Positions 11,101 to 22,633 of a DNA stretch of 64,000 nt are shown one piece after another. Source of the stretch: Adineta ricciae (taxonomy: Eukaryota; Rotifera; Eurotatoria; Adinetida; Adinetidae); NCBI GenBank assembly GCA_905250025.1, contig CAJNOJ010000136.1, positions 128,902 to 192,901 on the forward strand, read 5' to 3'. The notes below the pieces were generated by a model. The model was not told the DNA's origin and did no database searches. It saw only the letters and a list, made by a program, of their open reading frames with translations. Each line of letters opens with the position of its first letter. The stretch's first letter is position 1. The position numbers and the translations under genes were made by a program.

Positions 11101-12215
11101 GTTCTCTGTACCTTTTTAGATATATCTAGGTCAGAGTATTATTATCTCAATACTCCTACAAGATTATGTAGCAAACATCTGGTTTATGACTCATGTCGCT
11201 TTTGGAATGTGATGCGTATTTGAAGTGTTAGATTCCAACTAAAAATATCTTACTTTTGTCAGTTTACTATAATCGAGTAAATCAGGACGGTGGCGGTGAA
11301 TGAGTGCACAGAAGGCCAAACCATCCTTGAAACTATAGGAAAAAGGAATAGAAAGGTTTACTATAATCGGTCTTTCATGGAAATCTTGAACCTTGTATGA
11401 AAATTTTGAACATTCACATTCTTGTATGGAGCGGTCTTTCGTTGACACCACAATAATAGACCTTCCTTAGCAGACATTTCTATATAAAAATAAGCAAAAC
11501 TGATAATGTGTACACATGAAGTGATCGTTTTACCTTCAACTGAAATGTCTTGAATAGCAAAACGCAAGATAATTGTCCAAATCATTCCCAACGTCATTTT
11601 CAAATTTCCATCAACGATTTCTAAAGAAAAGAATCCATATTCAATTAAAAAATTATGTAAATATAGATCATATGTTCAGTATACCTTCAGCGCCAACCAT
11701 TAACTTAACTCCTTTGCTCATTATAAAATCAAGTGCTTTATTTACATTTGCGATCTTATGAAATCTAAAATTATAATCTAGATTATCTCATCTTCGGATT
11801 GTGTTCAGTGAAGGAAACCTCATTCGTCCACGGTCCGGTTTGACAAGTTGTTCATTTGATATAACTTCCAAAAGAAGCATCAATTTCAAACCATTTTGAA
11901 AATCTTCTTCGATGTTTTCGATCGCTGTGCCAACTTTACGTAAATGCGAATTACACCACGCGGTAAATGTCTGCAAATATTCACATTTTTCTTTTCAAAA
12001 TTTGCAACGTTCAAACTTCTTCATACTTTCTTTTGTTGTCGTTCCCATGCAGGATCAAGTACAGCTTCACGTTCCCATTCTTCTTCTGGTACCATATAAT
12101 CATCAATTGAATTTTGTTGCATATACTCTCCACTGTATTGTTGTTGAAGTGGAGGCGATTTCATCATTGGCATACCATTGTATCCATTAGCATCTTGATA
12201 ATAATATCCACTCAT
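8105..12215 (-). CDS. ACTN: Alpha-actinin
   Basis: Multi-exon minus-strand gene from ATG 12215 ([13 protein letters not shown]) to TAA 8107-8105. Order: a Tyr/Gln-rich head; [20 protein letters not shown] and a first calponin-homology domain; a second CH domain ([40 protein letters not shown]); the neck ([17 protein letters not shown]); four spectrin repeats from about [14 protein letters not shown]; then two EF-hands (FAHFDKGRC...[29 protein letters not shown]) and the C-terminal EF3/4 part ending [14 protein letters not shown], the classic alpha-actinin end. It cross-links and anchors F-actin as an antiparallel dimer. Both EF-hand loops lack acidic residues at key positions, so calcium binding is unlikely (muscle-type behaviour). 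The neck exon exists in two mutually exclusive copies (10616-10701, 10800-10885). Confidence 0.96.
10616..10701 (-). other. ACTN: Alternative alpha-actinin neck exon, version A
   Basis: 86-base exon encoding [18 protein letters not shown] and [10 protein letters not shown]. Acceptor ttttgtag; donor AAG|gttatc. It joins to the common exon beginning [12 protein letters not shown]. It duplicates the segment in 10800-10885, from which it is separated by a 98-base intron. Confidence 0.85.
10800..10885 (-). other. ACTN: Alternative alpha-actinin neck exon, version B
   Basis: 86-base exon encoding [18 protein letters not shown] and [10 protein letters not shown], with the first codon split after the upstream exon's GAA G. 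Acceptor aaaatag; donor AAG|gttctt. It is the same length and phase as the exon at 10616-10701, and inclusion of both would frameshift the protein. Confidence 0.85.
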
Positions 12216-14185
12216 TGTGTCTTCTTTGTGCAGATTTAAATAACGATGCCAGTCGAAGAATACATCTTGAAATTAGAGAAAAAAATGAAATTAAAGATTT
12301 TCTTACAAGGTTCTCTTGATAACAATAATGAAGATTCGTTAATATAGATGTATCACATTCAAATAAATGAAAGACGACAGGTGAACAGATGCCTGATAAG
12401 CATATGTTTATAGATAGATGGATATATTTTATTGTTTGGTAGTAATAATTGAACATTATCTTCATATGTGATAATTGCCTTGTTTAATCGAGCGAACGAA
12501 GAAAACGATAGATAAACTTACATGGATGTTCCTATTGCCTCGGAAGAAAACAAAGAAGAAATTTTCTAAGCCTTTGCAAGGGGCGTATGTGTGTTAACGA
12601 AATAAAATAGGTTAAGCGACAAATCGAAAAACGTAGAGAATTAATTTGATTGACCGGTAACAAACACAAAACAGTTGGTTTACCGTTCTTCTTCTTCTTC
12701 TTCTCCATCTTTTTCCTCTTGCTCTCCATTTCCTATCTAACGTCTTTAATCAATGCCAAAAATAGTACAACAATACGTACGCGAAAGAGGTCTAGTGATA
12801 AGACTAACAATCGTATTTTAACGAAATCTTGTTATGAGAATTGAAACGAATGCGACGAGATCGAATGAAAAACTAATCTGAATAATAGAAGTAGAAGACA
12901 GTGACCTCGTTTGTTTGCGATTAAACAAGATAACAAATAGTAAAGGAGCTCGGATTTCTGGTCTTGTTGTTGTGTATATTTGTTATTGACGAACAACTCG
13001 TTATGAATTGGACAGAAGATACAAGAGAAAGAGTAGCAAACACAACGCTAACGCGTCGTTTGTGCAAAGAGAAAAATATATAAAGGAAAAGAGAAGAACT
13101 AAGATGATCTTTGGGTATTGCAGATGTTCGATCTGTATATGTACTTAGACTAGTAAAGACGCGTCGACACTGCATAAAGCTTTCTTCCTTCAAACGGCAA
13201 CGACAGGCTTGTATACCTATGAGTTTAGATGTCTGCTCATATTCTAATCTTTTCCTTCTCTCGTCGCGTTGTTCTCTTTCTTTCTTGCTTTATTTTCTTA
13301 TGGTTTCCTGTAGTACATATACACATATATATCCACATATACATGCAACACAACATCATTAGGAGAATAAGACCGATGAATGAAGACATGAGAGAAAGCA
13401 AAAATAACTTAGGAGATGTACGACGCTCCACAACGATAAATCGCCCATATAGACTGAGAAAGAGAGGAGGTAAATGATCTCTTGTCGAAGATTCTCTCTT
13501 TTCTCTCGTTTATTCATTTGTTTGTCGATACAATCTCTTATCTTTTATCTTCTTGTTCCCTTCCCTCCTTATTTTTTCTCTAACAAGACAAGTGATGAGA
13601 CAATAGAGGGAATCAATGATAAATTGATCAAGTTATGCATGCTCTTTAAAAGCAGAAATGCTCATACTCGAAACGGAACCATCATTCAACAGAATAGTAA
13701 AAAAAGAACAAATTGAAAAAGCAAGATACTCTTGTCCGCTTGCAGAAAAAGACAAAAGAATATGATATCTCTCTCGTTCTCGCTGTCTTTTCAATACTAA
13801 TCGACAAACAGTAGCAAAGATGTTCTTCTAGCCACAAGATATAAATCAGGCAGCTAATAATTTATTTGTATACATGTCTGTTAGGGCAGAGGTGGAGCCA
13901 TTTTTTGATTGGTATTTAATAAACCATTCTCTTCAAAAGAGAATTCTTCTGTTCGTTCATTATTATTCTTGATTGATTTGAAAAATAATTAAACAAGATA
14001 CGACACTTTTCAAATCGAATCACTGAATTCTTTCTTGTGAAATGATTTTCGCATGTTGACTTGGCAAATCGAAGTTGTTTTTTTTCGTTGTTTCGAACAT
14101 CTCGTATCTCTTGGTTTCTAAAATAAACAAAAAACTCAACATGTGTGGATATTGTTGTTTTTTTCTCTTTAGTATAAGTCATTCA
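12216..14185. other. Divergent intergenic region between alpha-actinin and UBE2U
   Basis: About 2 kb between two divergent genes, so it should hold both promoters and possibly untranslated exons. Open stretches here are low-complexity (CTT repeats near 12690, AT-rich near 13320) and show no family resemblance. Acceptor-like sequence tttag occurs at about 14170, 16 bases before the UBE2U ATG. No RNA gene is seen. Confidence 0.4.
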
Positions 14186-15327
14186 ATGCATTCTCGAGCT
14201 TATTTACTGATCAAACGTGATTTATATTTACTTGAAAATAGTCCTGTGAATGGAATTGAAATTGAACGTATCACTAATGATAATTGCTTTGATTTAACTT
14301 TATTTCTCCGTCCAGCAAGATCTTCCATATGGTATGGCTGTGTATTTCGAATATTTTGTTCTTTTTATGATACTTACAATGTTCAACCACCTATTTTACA
14401 GTTTGATCAATTGAATATTCCTTATCATCCGAACGTTGATCCGATTACAGGTCGAATTACTCTGACGACAAGTGAGAAATGGAATCCGAGTTTGACGTTG
14501 AAAATGTTGTTTGAAGAGTTAGTCAACGTGTTTATTGAACCGAATGAAAAAACAACGATTAATCCAGATGCCATGCGCATGCTGAAGTATCGTATACATG
14601 ATTATCAGAATTTAATTGATGAATCAATCGAGAAGAGTCGACAGTTGATGGAAATAGTGAATGATGATAAGACAAATATTACTCAATCACACATTATTTT
14701 ATCGAAACAAAGAGATCGTGAGTAAATTAGCAAGAAATTCTAACAATTTGCTCATGATTTCTTTTATTTATAGTCGATCGGGCACGTTTACGTACACCTG
14801 AAGTAGGTGCACGTCGACAGCAATCGAGTATACCAAAAGATCTACGAATTTCTTTCGAAGATTACCTTATTACATGGAAAGGTATTGCAACATCGAAGGC
14901 TAATTTGCGCGACGAAAATCCTCTACTCAAACAACTGAGTTCGCAACCAAAACTACAAGGTCAACACCTTGCTTTGAATGCGAATGAGCTTGGTAATGTT
15001 CATGTTAACACCTAATCATCATAGAAGGTGTCTGTTTATTTTCCAGCCCAACAATTGGATGATCGAGCGTTTCAATTCGAACGACTTAAATATGGTCAAT
15101 TAAAAAATCAAGAACGAATGCGACCCATCGCTGCAGTTTCTCAAATGAGTGCACCTGAAACGGATCAACAAGTTCATGTTGTGACTCAAGCAAATAGTAG
15201 TCTGGATGTGTTAACGACAGAAGAAAGACAAAATTCGAATCCAATACAAAATGAAGAGGTCGATGAGTTGATCGAGTGGACACAGAGTCTTCCGACAACC
15301 GTTGAGGAAATGATCGAAGAACATTAA
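14186..15327 (+). CDS. UBE2U: UBE2U-like E2 fold protein lacking the catalytic cysteine
   Basis: Three exons (14186-14719, from about 14775, and from about 15045) encode roughly 344 residues. The N-terminus MHSRAYLLIKRDL and the core YHPNVDPITGRITL, KWNPSLTLKMLFEEL match the E2 ubiquitin-conjugating fold. The extension SFEDYLITWKGIATSKA and the C-terminal VDELIEWTQSLPTT are characteristic of UBE2U rather than other E2s. In E2s the active-site cysteine lies just after HPN..G..; here that position is threonine (codon 14459-14461, residue 92), with no cysteine nearby. The protein should therefore be unable to form a ubiquitin thioester and may act as a UEV-type partner. The start follows an acceptor-like tttag by 15 bases. 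First of four co-oriented genes. Confidence 0.88.
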
Positions 15328-15439
15328 TACCATTTTTTACACAAAATCTCAATTCTTTCGTCCTTTTTTCTTTGTACACAAATTTGTTCAATGTTTTATT
15401 TTTGCAGATTTATATTTCGAAAGAAAATATATCCATACC

Positions 15440-16262
15440 ATGGCGACAAGTAATAATTCATTGAATCACGTAAGAGTTATATGCATAGGTTGACGAAAAC
15501 CGATCTAGAAATGATTCCATCAGATGCACTATCATATCTCTAATATAGAATATGAATGATGTGTCTCTCTATGCTGAATCCAAATTAACACGTCATCAAG
15601 CGATTGGTGAAATCACTAATGTTGTTTTGCGTTCAAATATCAAACCACGTGTTGTCAATAGTATCTTAGAATTATTGCAAAAGCTTCTTCCATCGGATAA
15701 TACATTACCAATAACAATCAATGATCTTTTCAGTGCGATAATATCATGTAAATATTCGGCAAAAACAGGTTTTTGTACACGTTTCTAGCATTTTTCAGCA
15801 GAAAATAATTGGCGTGTAACACAGTACTTAGTTCGACACAAACAATTCCTTTCGGTCTCAACAACCAACGCTAGTTCAGCGTTTGTTCAACAAGAGCAAG
15901 TTTCTAATATTGCGACACAACCATCAACAAGTCAGAATAATGATTTTTATTGTAATTCTTATGATAGACTGCAAGCATGTTTACGATTGATCTTGGAAAG
16001 TAATAGATGATTACAGTTAACCTGGATAACTATTTGATAGAGATTTCCCTTTATTGTAGAAAATCATGAAGATCGTGAAGTATCAGTGTCTGATAATTGT
16101 ACTGATGGTTTGTTAGTTGATGAAAATGAAGATAAAGAATCGATTGCAAATAAAAAACTATGTTGTTTTGTATGTCTATAGCTCTTTGGAAAATTTGCTG
16201 TTTTCTAATTTGATTTTTCGTAGGAAATGAATGGATATAATTTACTCAACGGTGGTAAATGA
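15440..16262 (+). CDS. Uncharacterised small protein (about 200 residues)
   Basis: Five short exons with consistent frames: MATSNNSLNH | NMNDVSLYAESKL... to SAKT | AENNWRVTQYLVRHKQF... | KNHEDREVSVSDN... | EMNGYNLLNGGK, stop TGA 16260-16262. The middle (HQAIGEITNVVLRSNIKPRV, ILELLQKLLPSDNTLPITIN) looks like a helical globular domain; the rest is polar. No signal peptide or membrane span. It starts 113 bases after the UBE2U stop. An acceptor (tttttgcag) 33 bases before the ATG fits trans-splicing of the second gene of an operon-like pair. I recognise no family. Confidence 0.7.
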
Positions 16263-16851
16263 CGTCGATGCCCATAGAGGTCGAATATTTTGTACTAAGT
16301 CATTTTTGATCTAGAAGTCAAAGACAGATTCTCAGTATTCTATACAAATACATTGATTTTTGTGACATTAAATAATAAATACACAAAGCATATTAACCCA
16401 ACAAGTAAATTAAAATTCAATTGCAATCACTTGTTGTCAATATATCTTACAAATTGATATAAAAGTCTTTCATGTTATCTCCACTGTCGGTATAGTATGA
16501 TAAAAGCTGATTGAACAGAGATTACACTGAACATAGTATACAATCGACTCCGTTTATCCTTTATTTACACATGGCTTGTTGACTTCTTTTATCTTGATCT
16601 AATTCTATTGATCCAAATAGAGTGATTGCTTCGATAGAACGAAAATTATCTATAACTATCCAGAAAAGCCTATGACAATGTTGCGCCATCTATAACTGGA
16701 GTTTGGTTTTGCAGGGAATAAACGAACTAATGGACGATTTTCATTTTTCTATCCATTTGTCATAAAAGTATACTGCAGTAAAGTGTGGGTTTTTCTAAAA
16801 ATAACAAAGTGAATCTTACTGATTGTTGTCTTTCTCTTTTTTTTGCTGCAG
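16263..16851. other. Spacer upstream of AIFM3
   Basis: AT-rich, with stops in all frames. Contains probable polyadenylation signals for the preceding gene (aataataaatac around 16370) and ends with a strong pyrimidine-rich acceptor (ttttgctgcag) directly abutting the AIFM3 ATG. No other feature. Confidence 0.5.
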
Positions 16852-19166
16852 ATGTTTGTAGTATCAAAATTATTTAAACCGTATTCCAAAGGTTGTTCAT
16901 TATTTCAGTTTCAGAAATTTCATACTAGTAGAAAACATATGGAAACTATTAAATCAATTATATCGACGGTAACTGGCGGTGCTAGTGAAACGAACACATC
17001 TACAGCGTCGAACGAGCAAATTCGTCATCTATTATGTAAAACTGATGACTTACAAAACGGGCAAATGAAAGAATTCGAAGTGAAAACTTCCTTTGTCAAT
17101 ACCAGTGTACTCCTGATTAAACAGAATGACAAATTTCATGCATATTCAAGCAAATGTTGTCACTATAAACTTCCACTAGCAAAAGGTTCGACTTGAGCGC
17201 ATCTTTTTGTTCGTAACACTTATATTTGAATTCAATAGGTGTGTTGATCAACAATCGTCTTCGTTGTTTTGCACACGGTGCATGTTTTCGTGTCGACACC
17301 GGTGATATCGAAGATCATCCAGGTCATGGCAATTTACCCAGTACGTTGTTTATGATAATACTCTCTATTTGAAATTCAAATGTGTTCTGTTGAATAGAAT
17401 ATGATGTTGAGATCGTCGATGGACAAGTTATTTTGGTTGGAACTAAACAAGATCTTGAAAAATTGGAACGTTCGAAGATACCTGATAATCTTGAAATCGA
17501 CGATAAGCCAGTTGTTGCAATTATCGGAGCTGGAGCAGGTACCTGTCTAAAGGAATCTCTTCTTTCACACAAATATTCTTTTCCTAGGTGGATTTACATG
17601 TGCTGATATGCTTCGTCAAAATGGCTTTCGTGGTCGTATACTATTATACACACGCGAAGGAACATTACCATACGATCGCGTGAGTTATTGTCTTTGCTGT
17701 TTATCTGAAAAGAAACGGTAATCATTGGATTTACAGGTTCAATTATCGAAACAACCAATGAAGAAATCGCAGGACCTTCTTCTTCGCGATCAAAATCATT
17801 TCAAAAAAGCCAAAATTGATTTAATACTTGACACCGAAATAACCAATATCAATTGGGATGCGAAAACTTTAACTTACCATACAATTGGCAAACAAATGAA
17901 ATCTGAACAATACGATTATCTCGTATTGGCAACTGGTCTACGATCACGAAAATTACCATCGTCAATACGTGGAGGTGATCTTCGAAGCATTTTCTATGTA
18001 CGATCAATGGAAGATGCGAATAACTTAGTCAGTAAGTCTTACATCAACATTTGTTTGATATTGTTGATTATCGTTCTTGACTAGATAAAGTCAAGTCACC
18101 GGAGACGAAAAATATTGTGATTATTGGCGATTCGTTCATTGCATTGGAATTGTGTGGATGGCTGACAACAGGTTTAGCAGGTCCTGATGGCAAACAAACT
18201 GACATCGACAAGAAAAATGTATCGGTAGTCATGCTTTTGAAAGCCCCAATGATTCGTAAGAATAAATTCGATGAAATCTCATAAGAAGGCACGTTTTGTT
18301 TTCGAAGGTATTTTCGGCGAAAAAATCGCGCGTGCACTACAAACTGTTCATGAAAAGAATGGAGCGAAATTTTATCCAGAAGCCAATGTCACTGAAATAA
18401 CTGTAAGCGACTTCTGAGCTGGATCGATTAACAACTGTTCTCTCCACATATATAGGGTGAAAACAATAGTGTCAAATTTGTGCAATTAGAAACCGGTGAA
18501 TCCATTCCATGTGACATGGTCATTGTGGCAATCGGTAGCGAAACTTGTACTGAATTGTACAAAGATTCGCCAATTGCATTAAGTGAAGATCATTTTATCA
18601 AAGTTAATGATCGATTGGAAACATCAGTTGAACACGTTCTTGCTGTTGGTGACATTAGCAAACATCCATTGAAAGTATTCAATTTGGATGAAGTTAACTG
18701 TCAACATTGGCAAATGGCATGTTCGAGCGGTCATCAAGCTGGTAAGTCAGCATGTGTGTATGAAGAACATTCTTTCGTGATGCGTGTTTTTTCTTCAGCG
18801 GACACAATTTTACACCATTATCTTGGCCAAAACAAAGGTGGTGCACGTCCGTTAAAAACGGACTATTATACAGTTCCCATCTACTGGACAACGCAAAATA
18901 ATAAGACAACGATTCGTTATGCGGGTTATACTCGTGATCCTGAGAATGTTGTTATTCATGGCGATCTTGATGGTGAATTTAAATTCGTTGCTTATTATAT
19001 CGTCGATGGTTTTGTTCGAGCTGTTGCTCAATCTAAATACGATCCATTGTCAAGTGAAGTCGCCGAAGTATTTTATCATCGGCGAAACATTCGCAAAGAA
19101 GATATTGAAAACGATATGTACGGCTATCGAAAATACCTCGAATTCAAAACGAAAAAACCTGAATAA
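16852..19166 (+). CDS. AIFM3: AIFM3-like Rieske/FAD-NAD(P) oxidoreductase
   Basis: Start ATG 16852 lies immediately after acceptor ctgcag. The basic N-terminus (SKLFKPYSKGC...KFHTSRKHM) fits a mitochondrial presequence. A Rieske [2Fe-2S] domain follows with both ligand pairs, C-x-H (KCCHYKLPLAKG) and C-x2-H (CFAHGACF). Next come the FAD-binding motif IIGAGAGG, the NAD-binding region IVIIGDSFIALELCG, the FAD motif VLAVGDI and the C-terminal AIF/ferredoxin-reductase-type domain, ending at TAA 19166. This order is that of AIFM3/AIFL, a mitochondrial flavoprotein linked in vertebrates to apoptosis. Introns are about 50-65 bases and all exon joins keep frame. The stop overlaps an AATAAA polyadenylation signal, and the next gene starts only 123 bases downstream. 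Confidence 0.93.
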
Positions 19167-19289
19167 ACACTTGCATCAGTCTTTATATATTTATATATAT
19201 CTAAACCTGCAATGTAGTTAATATAGTAATTCTTTTTTATTTAAAAAAAACGATTTATTTCGCCGACGAACATTTGATAATCATTTTAG

Positions 19290-22200
19290 ATGAGTTCTCA
19301 AGCTGACCTCTATAAGCAGCTTCAATGCCAAAAATGTGAACGACGTTTGAACAAACCTTTAGAATTAAAATGTCAACATTACATATGTCGAGACTGTCTT
19401 GAAAGTAAAACGAGTAGATTGAGATCTAAGTGAAATTTACTGCTTTCTTTCAGCTATTCTTCGCAACCATCGTACTCAGGCGCAATGCCCAACTTGTCAT
19501 CAAGCTCTTGGAGATTATAAAATTGAAAATTATGAGTATCTTAAGCCAAAACATCCTATTTCCCGTCTTCTAGCATCTTGGAATGATGTTGATCAGTGTA
19601 CGACATGTAAAACATTTACAGTGGTTGAAGCGTGTTCTCAATGTTCGAAAGAACAATGTGATTCGTGTGCTGCACAACATGAAGAGACTCATCGTCTATC
19701 AGAAAGCCAATCTGCGAATAATTTCAACGATTTTTCTGAAGAAGAAAACAAAATTCTTGAATCGATTCGAAAAGATTTAACTGATAAAGAATACGAAGAT
19801 TTCGTTTGTACAGCCGCCGCTCATTTGAATCATGCAGTGTCGAACACGGCTGGAACAAGTTCGCCATCATCAAGAAATGAACTCAGAACAAGTGTTGAGA
19901 ATATAATCGGTTCTACAAAACCAATTTATGATTGGTCCAAACATGAAAAATTCACTGCTGATGATATCGTCAATAGTAGACCAGAACGCGTGAAGCAATT
20001 GTTACGACTAGACTTCACTCCTCGACCATATCAGATCCGAATGGTTCGAGCAGGTCTGAAACGAGAAAACTCACTTGTCTGTCTACAAACTGGTGCGGGA
20101 AAAACATTCGTAAGATATTTTATTTTCAATTGTTTGTTCCTCGAATTTTCCGTAGGTCGCTGGTATTATTGCTAAATTCTTCCACATACTTTCGCTGCAA
20201 AAACTTCAACATGCATCTGCAACATCTGAGAGTACATCACGCCGGTTCAAAGCCGTTTTTCTCGTTCCCATAAAAGCCTTAGTCGATCAACAATGTGCTG
20301 CATTTCGAAAGGTTTTCATGGATGAGCCCGACTCGATCCTACAGATGATCGACAATCAAGTTGGCGAACGGTAAACGTCGAAATCAATGCTGAATAGAAT
20401 GATGTATTCATGTTTTGATCGATTTTAGATTTGAAAGTCTCTATCGATCACACGACATATTCTTTTTTACAGTACAAAAATTTGCTAATTTTATCGATGC
20501 GAAACATGCAGACTTGAGCAAATTTGATTTGGTCATGGTCGATGGTAAGTCCAAACAGTATCTTCGAAAAGTGTTTGACCCTTTCTTCTCTTGTTATCAA
20601 GAATGTCATCACTGCTACGATAATCATCCAATCAACACTATGATGCATCAATATCATCGATTGAAACTATCGAATCGTGCCGTACCACAAATAATTGCTT
20701 TGTAAAAAAAATTAATCGATTTGTTTGTATCCGATCAATTCTCCCTTTTAGAACAGCAAGTGTTGGTACGAATAAAAAGAAGGCTTTCGATCATCTGGTT
20801 CGTCTCTGTGCTAATCTTGATTGTTACAATATTTGTGCCATTAGCAAAGGCGCTGAAGAAGATGAACTACGAAGTTCAACTAATACACCATTAGCAGATA
20901 CAATCGTTGCAGTTCCAAAAGAAGAAAACGATCCGATTGTTTTATTTCTGAAGGACAACGTGATGAAAAGCATTGCTCAACGTCTCGCACTGGATATATC
21001 AATGATGACTACCGAAAAATTAGATAATTTTCTTGTTTTAGAACATACGAGTGCTTGCAAAACGAATGATCGGGATGCTATCATTGGTTGCCATTATTTA
21101 CGAGAATTAAATGTATAGAACCGAGGAGAATATCTCTGCAGTCTTTTGCTAACTGTGGTACATGATTTTATTTAGCTTTTCATTCGCTTTTACCAAGATT
21201 TGCCTCTGGAGCAATGTACGGAAAGATTAGAACAAATCTTACAAAGTTCGTCGCCTAGTAAACCAACACCATTCGATACATTTTGTCAACAAAAACTGAA
21301 CGAATTTCGTAATCTGGCTACAAAACAGATATCATCGAAAGCTCCGGCTCAAGCGAAATTACAGAAACTGGTTGAGTTAATCGAGAGTCTGCACGCACCC
21401 AATCATCGAGGTGAGAATTTTAAATTCATTTGATCAATCGAGGAAACCACAACTGAATAGAATGAGATATACGCATACTTGTTTTAGGTTTGGTCTTAGT
21501 CCGCACTAAATTTCATACAGTAGCTTTAGAAAAATTTCTAAATCAGCATCCAAGAATAGCTCAACGTCAAATATCCGTTGGACGTCTGACTGGGCAAGGA
21601 CCAGCAGAGGACCTTTGTTTACCAGGTAGTCAGCAAGGAGCGGTTTTGGATGCATTTAGGAAGGGTAAGTTGAACTGGCGAGAAAAAGGACCAGAGAATT
21701 ACAGAAGTTTCTTCATAGGTGACAAAAAACTACTTGTTGCTACTGGTAAGCCCGTGAAAAACGCCTATTGATAAGAAATGAAGTATGTCTACGAACGTTC
21801 ATGTAGATGTGGCTCAGGAAGGATTGGATGTAGCTGAATGTTCGTATGTTATTCGATATGAATTCGTATCAAACGAAATCGGCACGGTTCAAAGTCGAGG
21901 ACGAGCTCGGGCTGCACAAAGTAAATGTTTTCTATTAACTGAAGCACGTAAGCGATTCATACAACTGTTTCAATTATCATTAATCGATTATGTTTCTCTC
22001 ATGTTATTGTAGTATCGTTGAATTATCAACGCGAACTCGATAATCGTGAGCGTGAGGATGAAATGAAACAAGCTCTGGAAGAATGGCGTAAACTGGGAAC
22101 TAGTGAATTTCGAGTGCTAGTAGATACCCAAGAAGTACCGTCTAGGCGTAGATATTTCGTTCTTTCCAAATCATATTCGTTGATTTTAGAAAGAAATAAT

Positions 22201-22633
22201 CAGGGAACTATGTAAGAGCGATGGTTTACCAACAGTATCAAATGATTTGGAAAATAGTCAACCTAGTGCGAAAGAAATTCGTTGTCGGTTTTGTGATAAA
22301 TTATTATGCAAAGGATCAAGTTTACGACGTCAAGGTACTACCGTTGTATGTAAAGACCCAGCATTCGAACGATTAGTCAATCCACCGAAGACGACTGGAG
22401 GTAATCATCGAGTACTCATTTTTTTTGCTGAAGTTAATTCTTTTCTTGTAGCGAAATTTCTCTGCCCAAATCCAACCTGTCAGCGGGAGCTAGGTGGGGT
22501 CATTTTATTATCACGAAATGAACCAGCATATGCATTACAAATCACATCATTGAAATTTGTTATGAACTCGGTGGAAGAACCACGTCTTTTTAAAAAATGG
22601 AGTTTATATCAAGGTTACATAGAACAACTATAA
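19290..22633 (+). CDS. RIG-I-like receptor helicase with N-terminal RING and B-box-like zinc fingers
   Basis: About 900 residues in a dozen exons; ATG directly follows acceptor cattttag. N-terminus: a RING-HC finger (CQKC...LKCQHYICRDC...CPTC, residues 13-53), then a second cysteine/histidine module (CTTC...CSQC...CDSCAAQHEETH, about 87-118) resembling a B-box. Helicase: PRPYQ (Q motif), LQTGAGKT (Walker A, about 249-256), DECHHC (motif II, codon split across an intron at about 20543), LTASVG (motif III), ATDVAQEGLDV (split by an intron near 21745) and QSRGRARA (motif VI). C-terminus: a RIG-I-type RNA-end-binding domain with zinc ligands CRFC and CPNPTC, ending in LFKKWSLYQGYIEQL. DECH box, QSRGRARA and this CTD place it in the RLR family (RIG-I/MDA5/LGP2), not Dicer. 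There are no CARDs. Predicted cytosolic dsRNA/5'-end RNA sensor with built-in E3 ligase potential. Confidence 0.92.

Noticed and set aside
12532..13716. Several overlapping open frames on both strands upstream of alpha-actinin
   Set aside because: Low-complexity, Ser/Leu/Phe- or Lys/Arg-rich, no consistent splice pattern; non-coding.
19290..22633. Dicer-type helicase
   Set aside because: There is no PAZ, RNase III or dsRBD. The RIG-I-type zinc CTD and the RING replace them, and the QSRGRARA motif with this CTD indicates an RLR.
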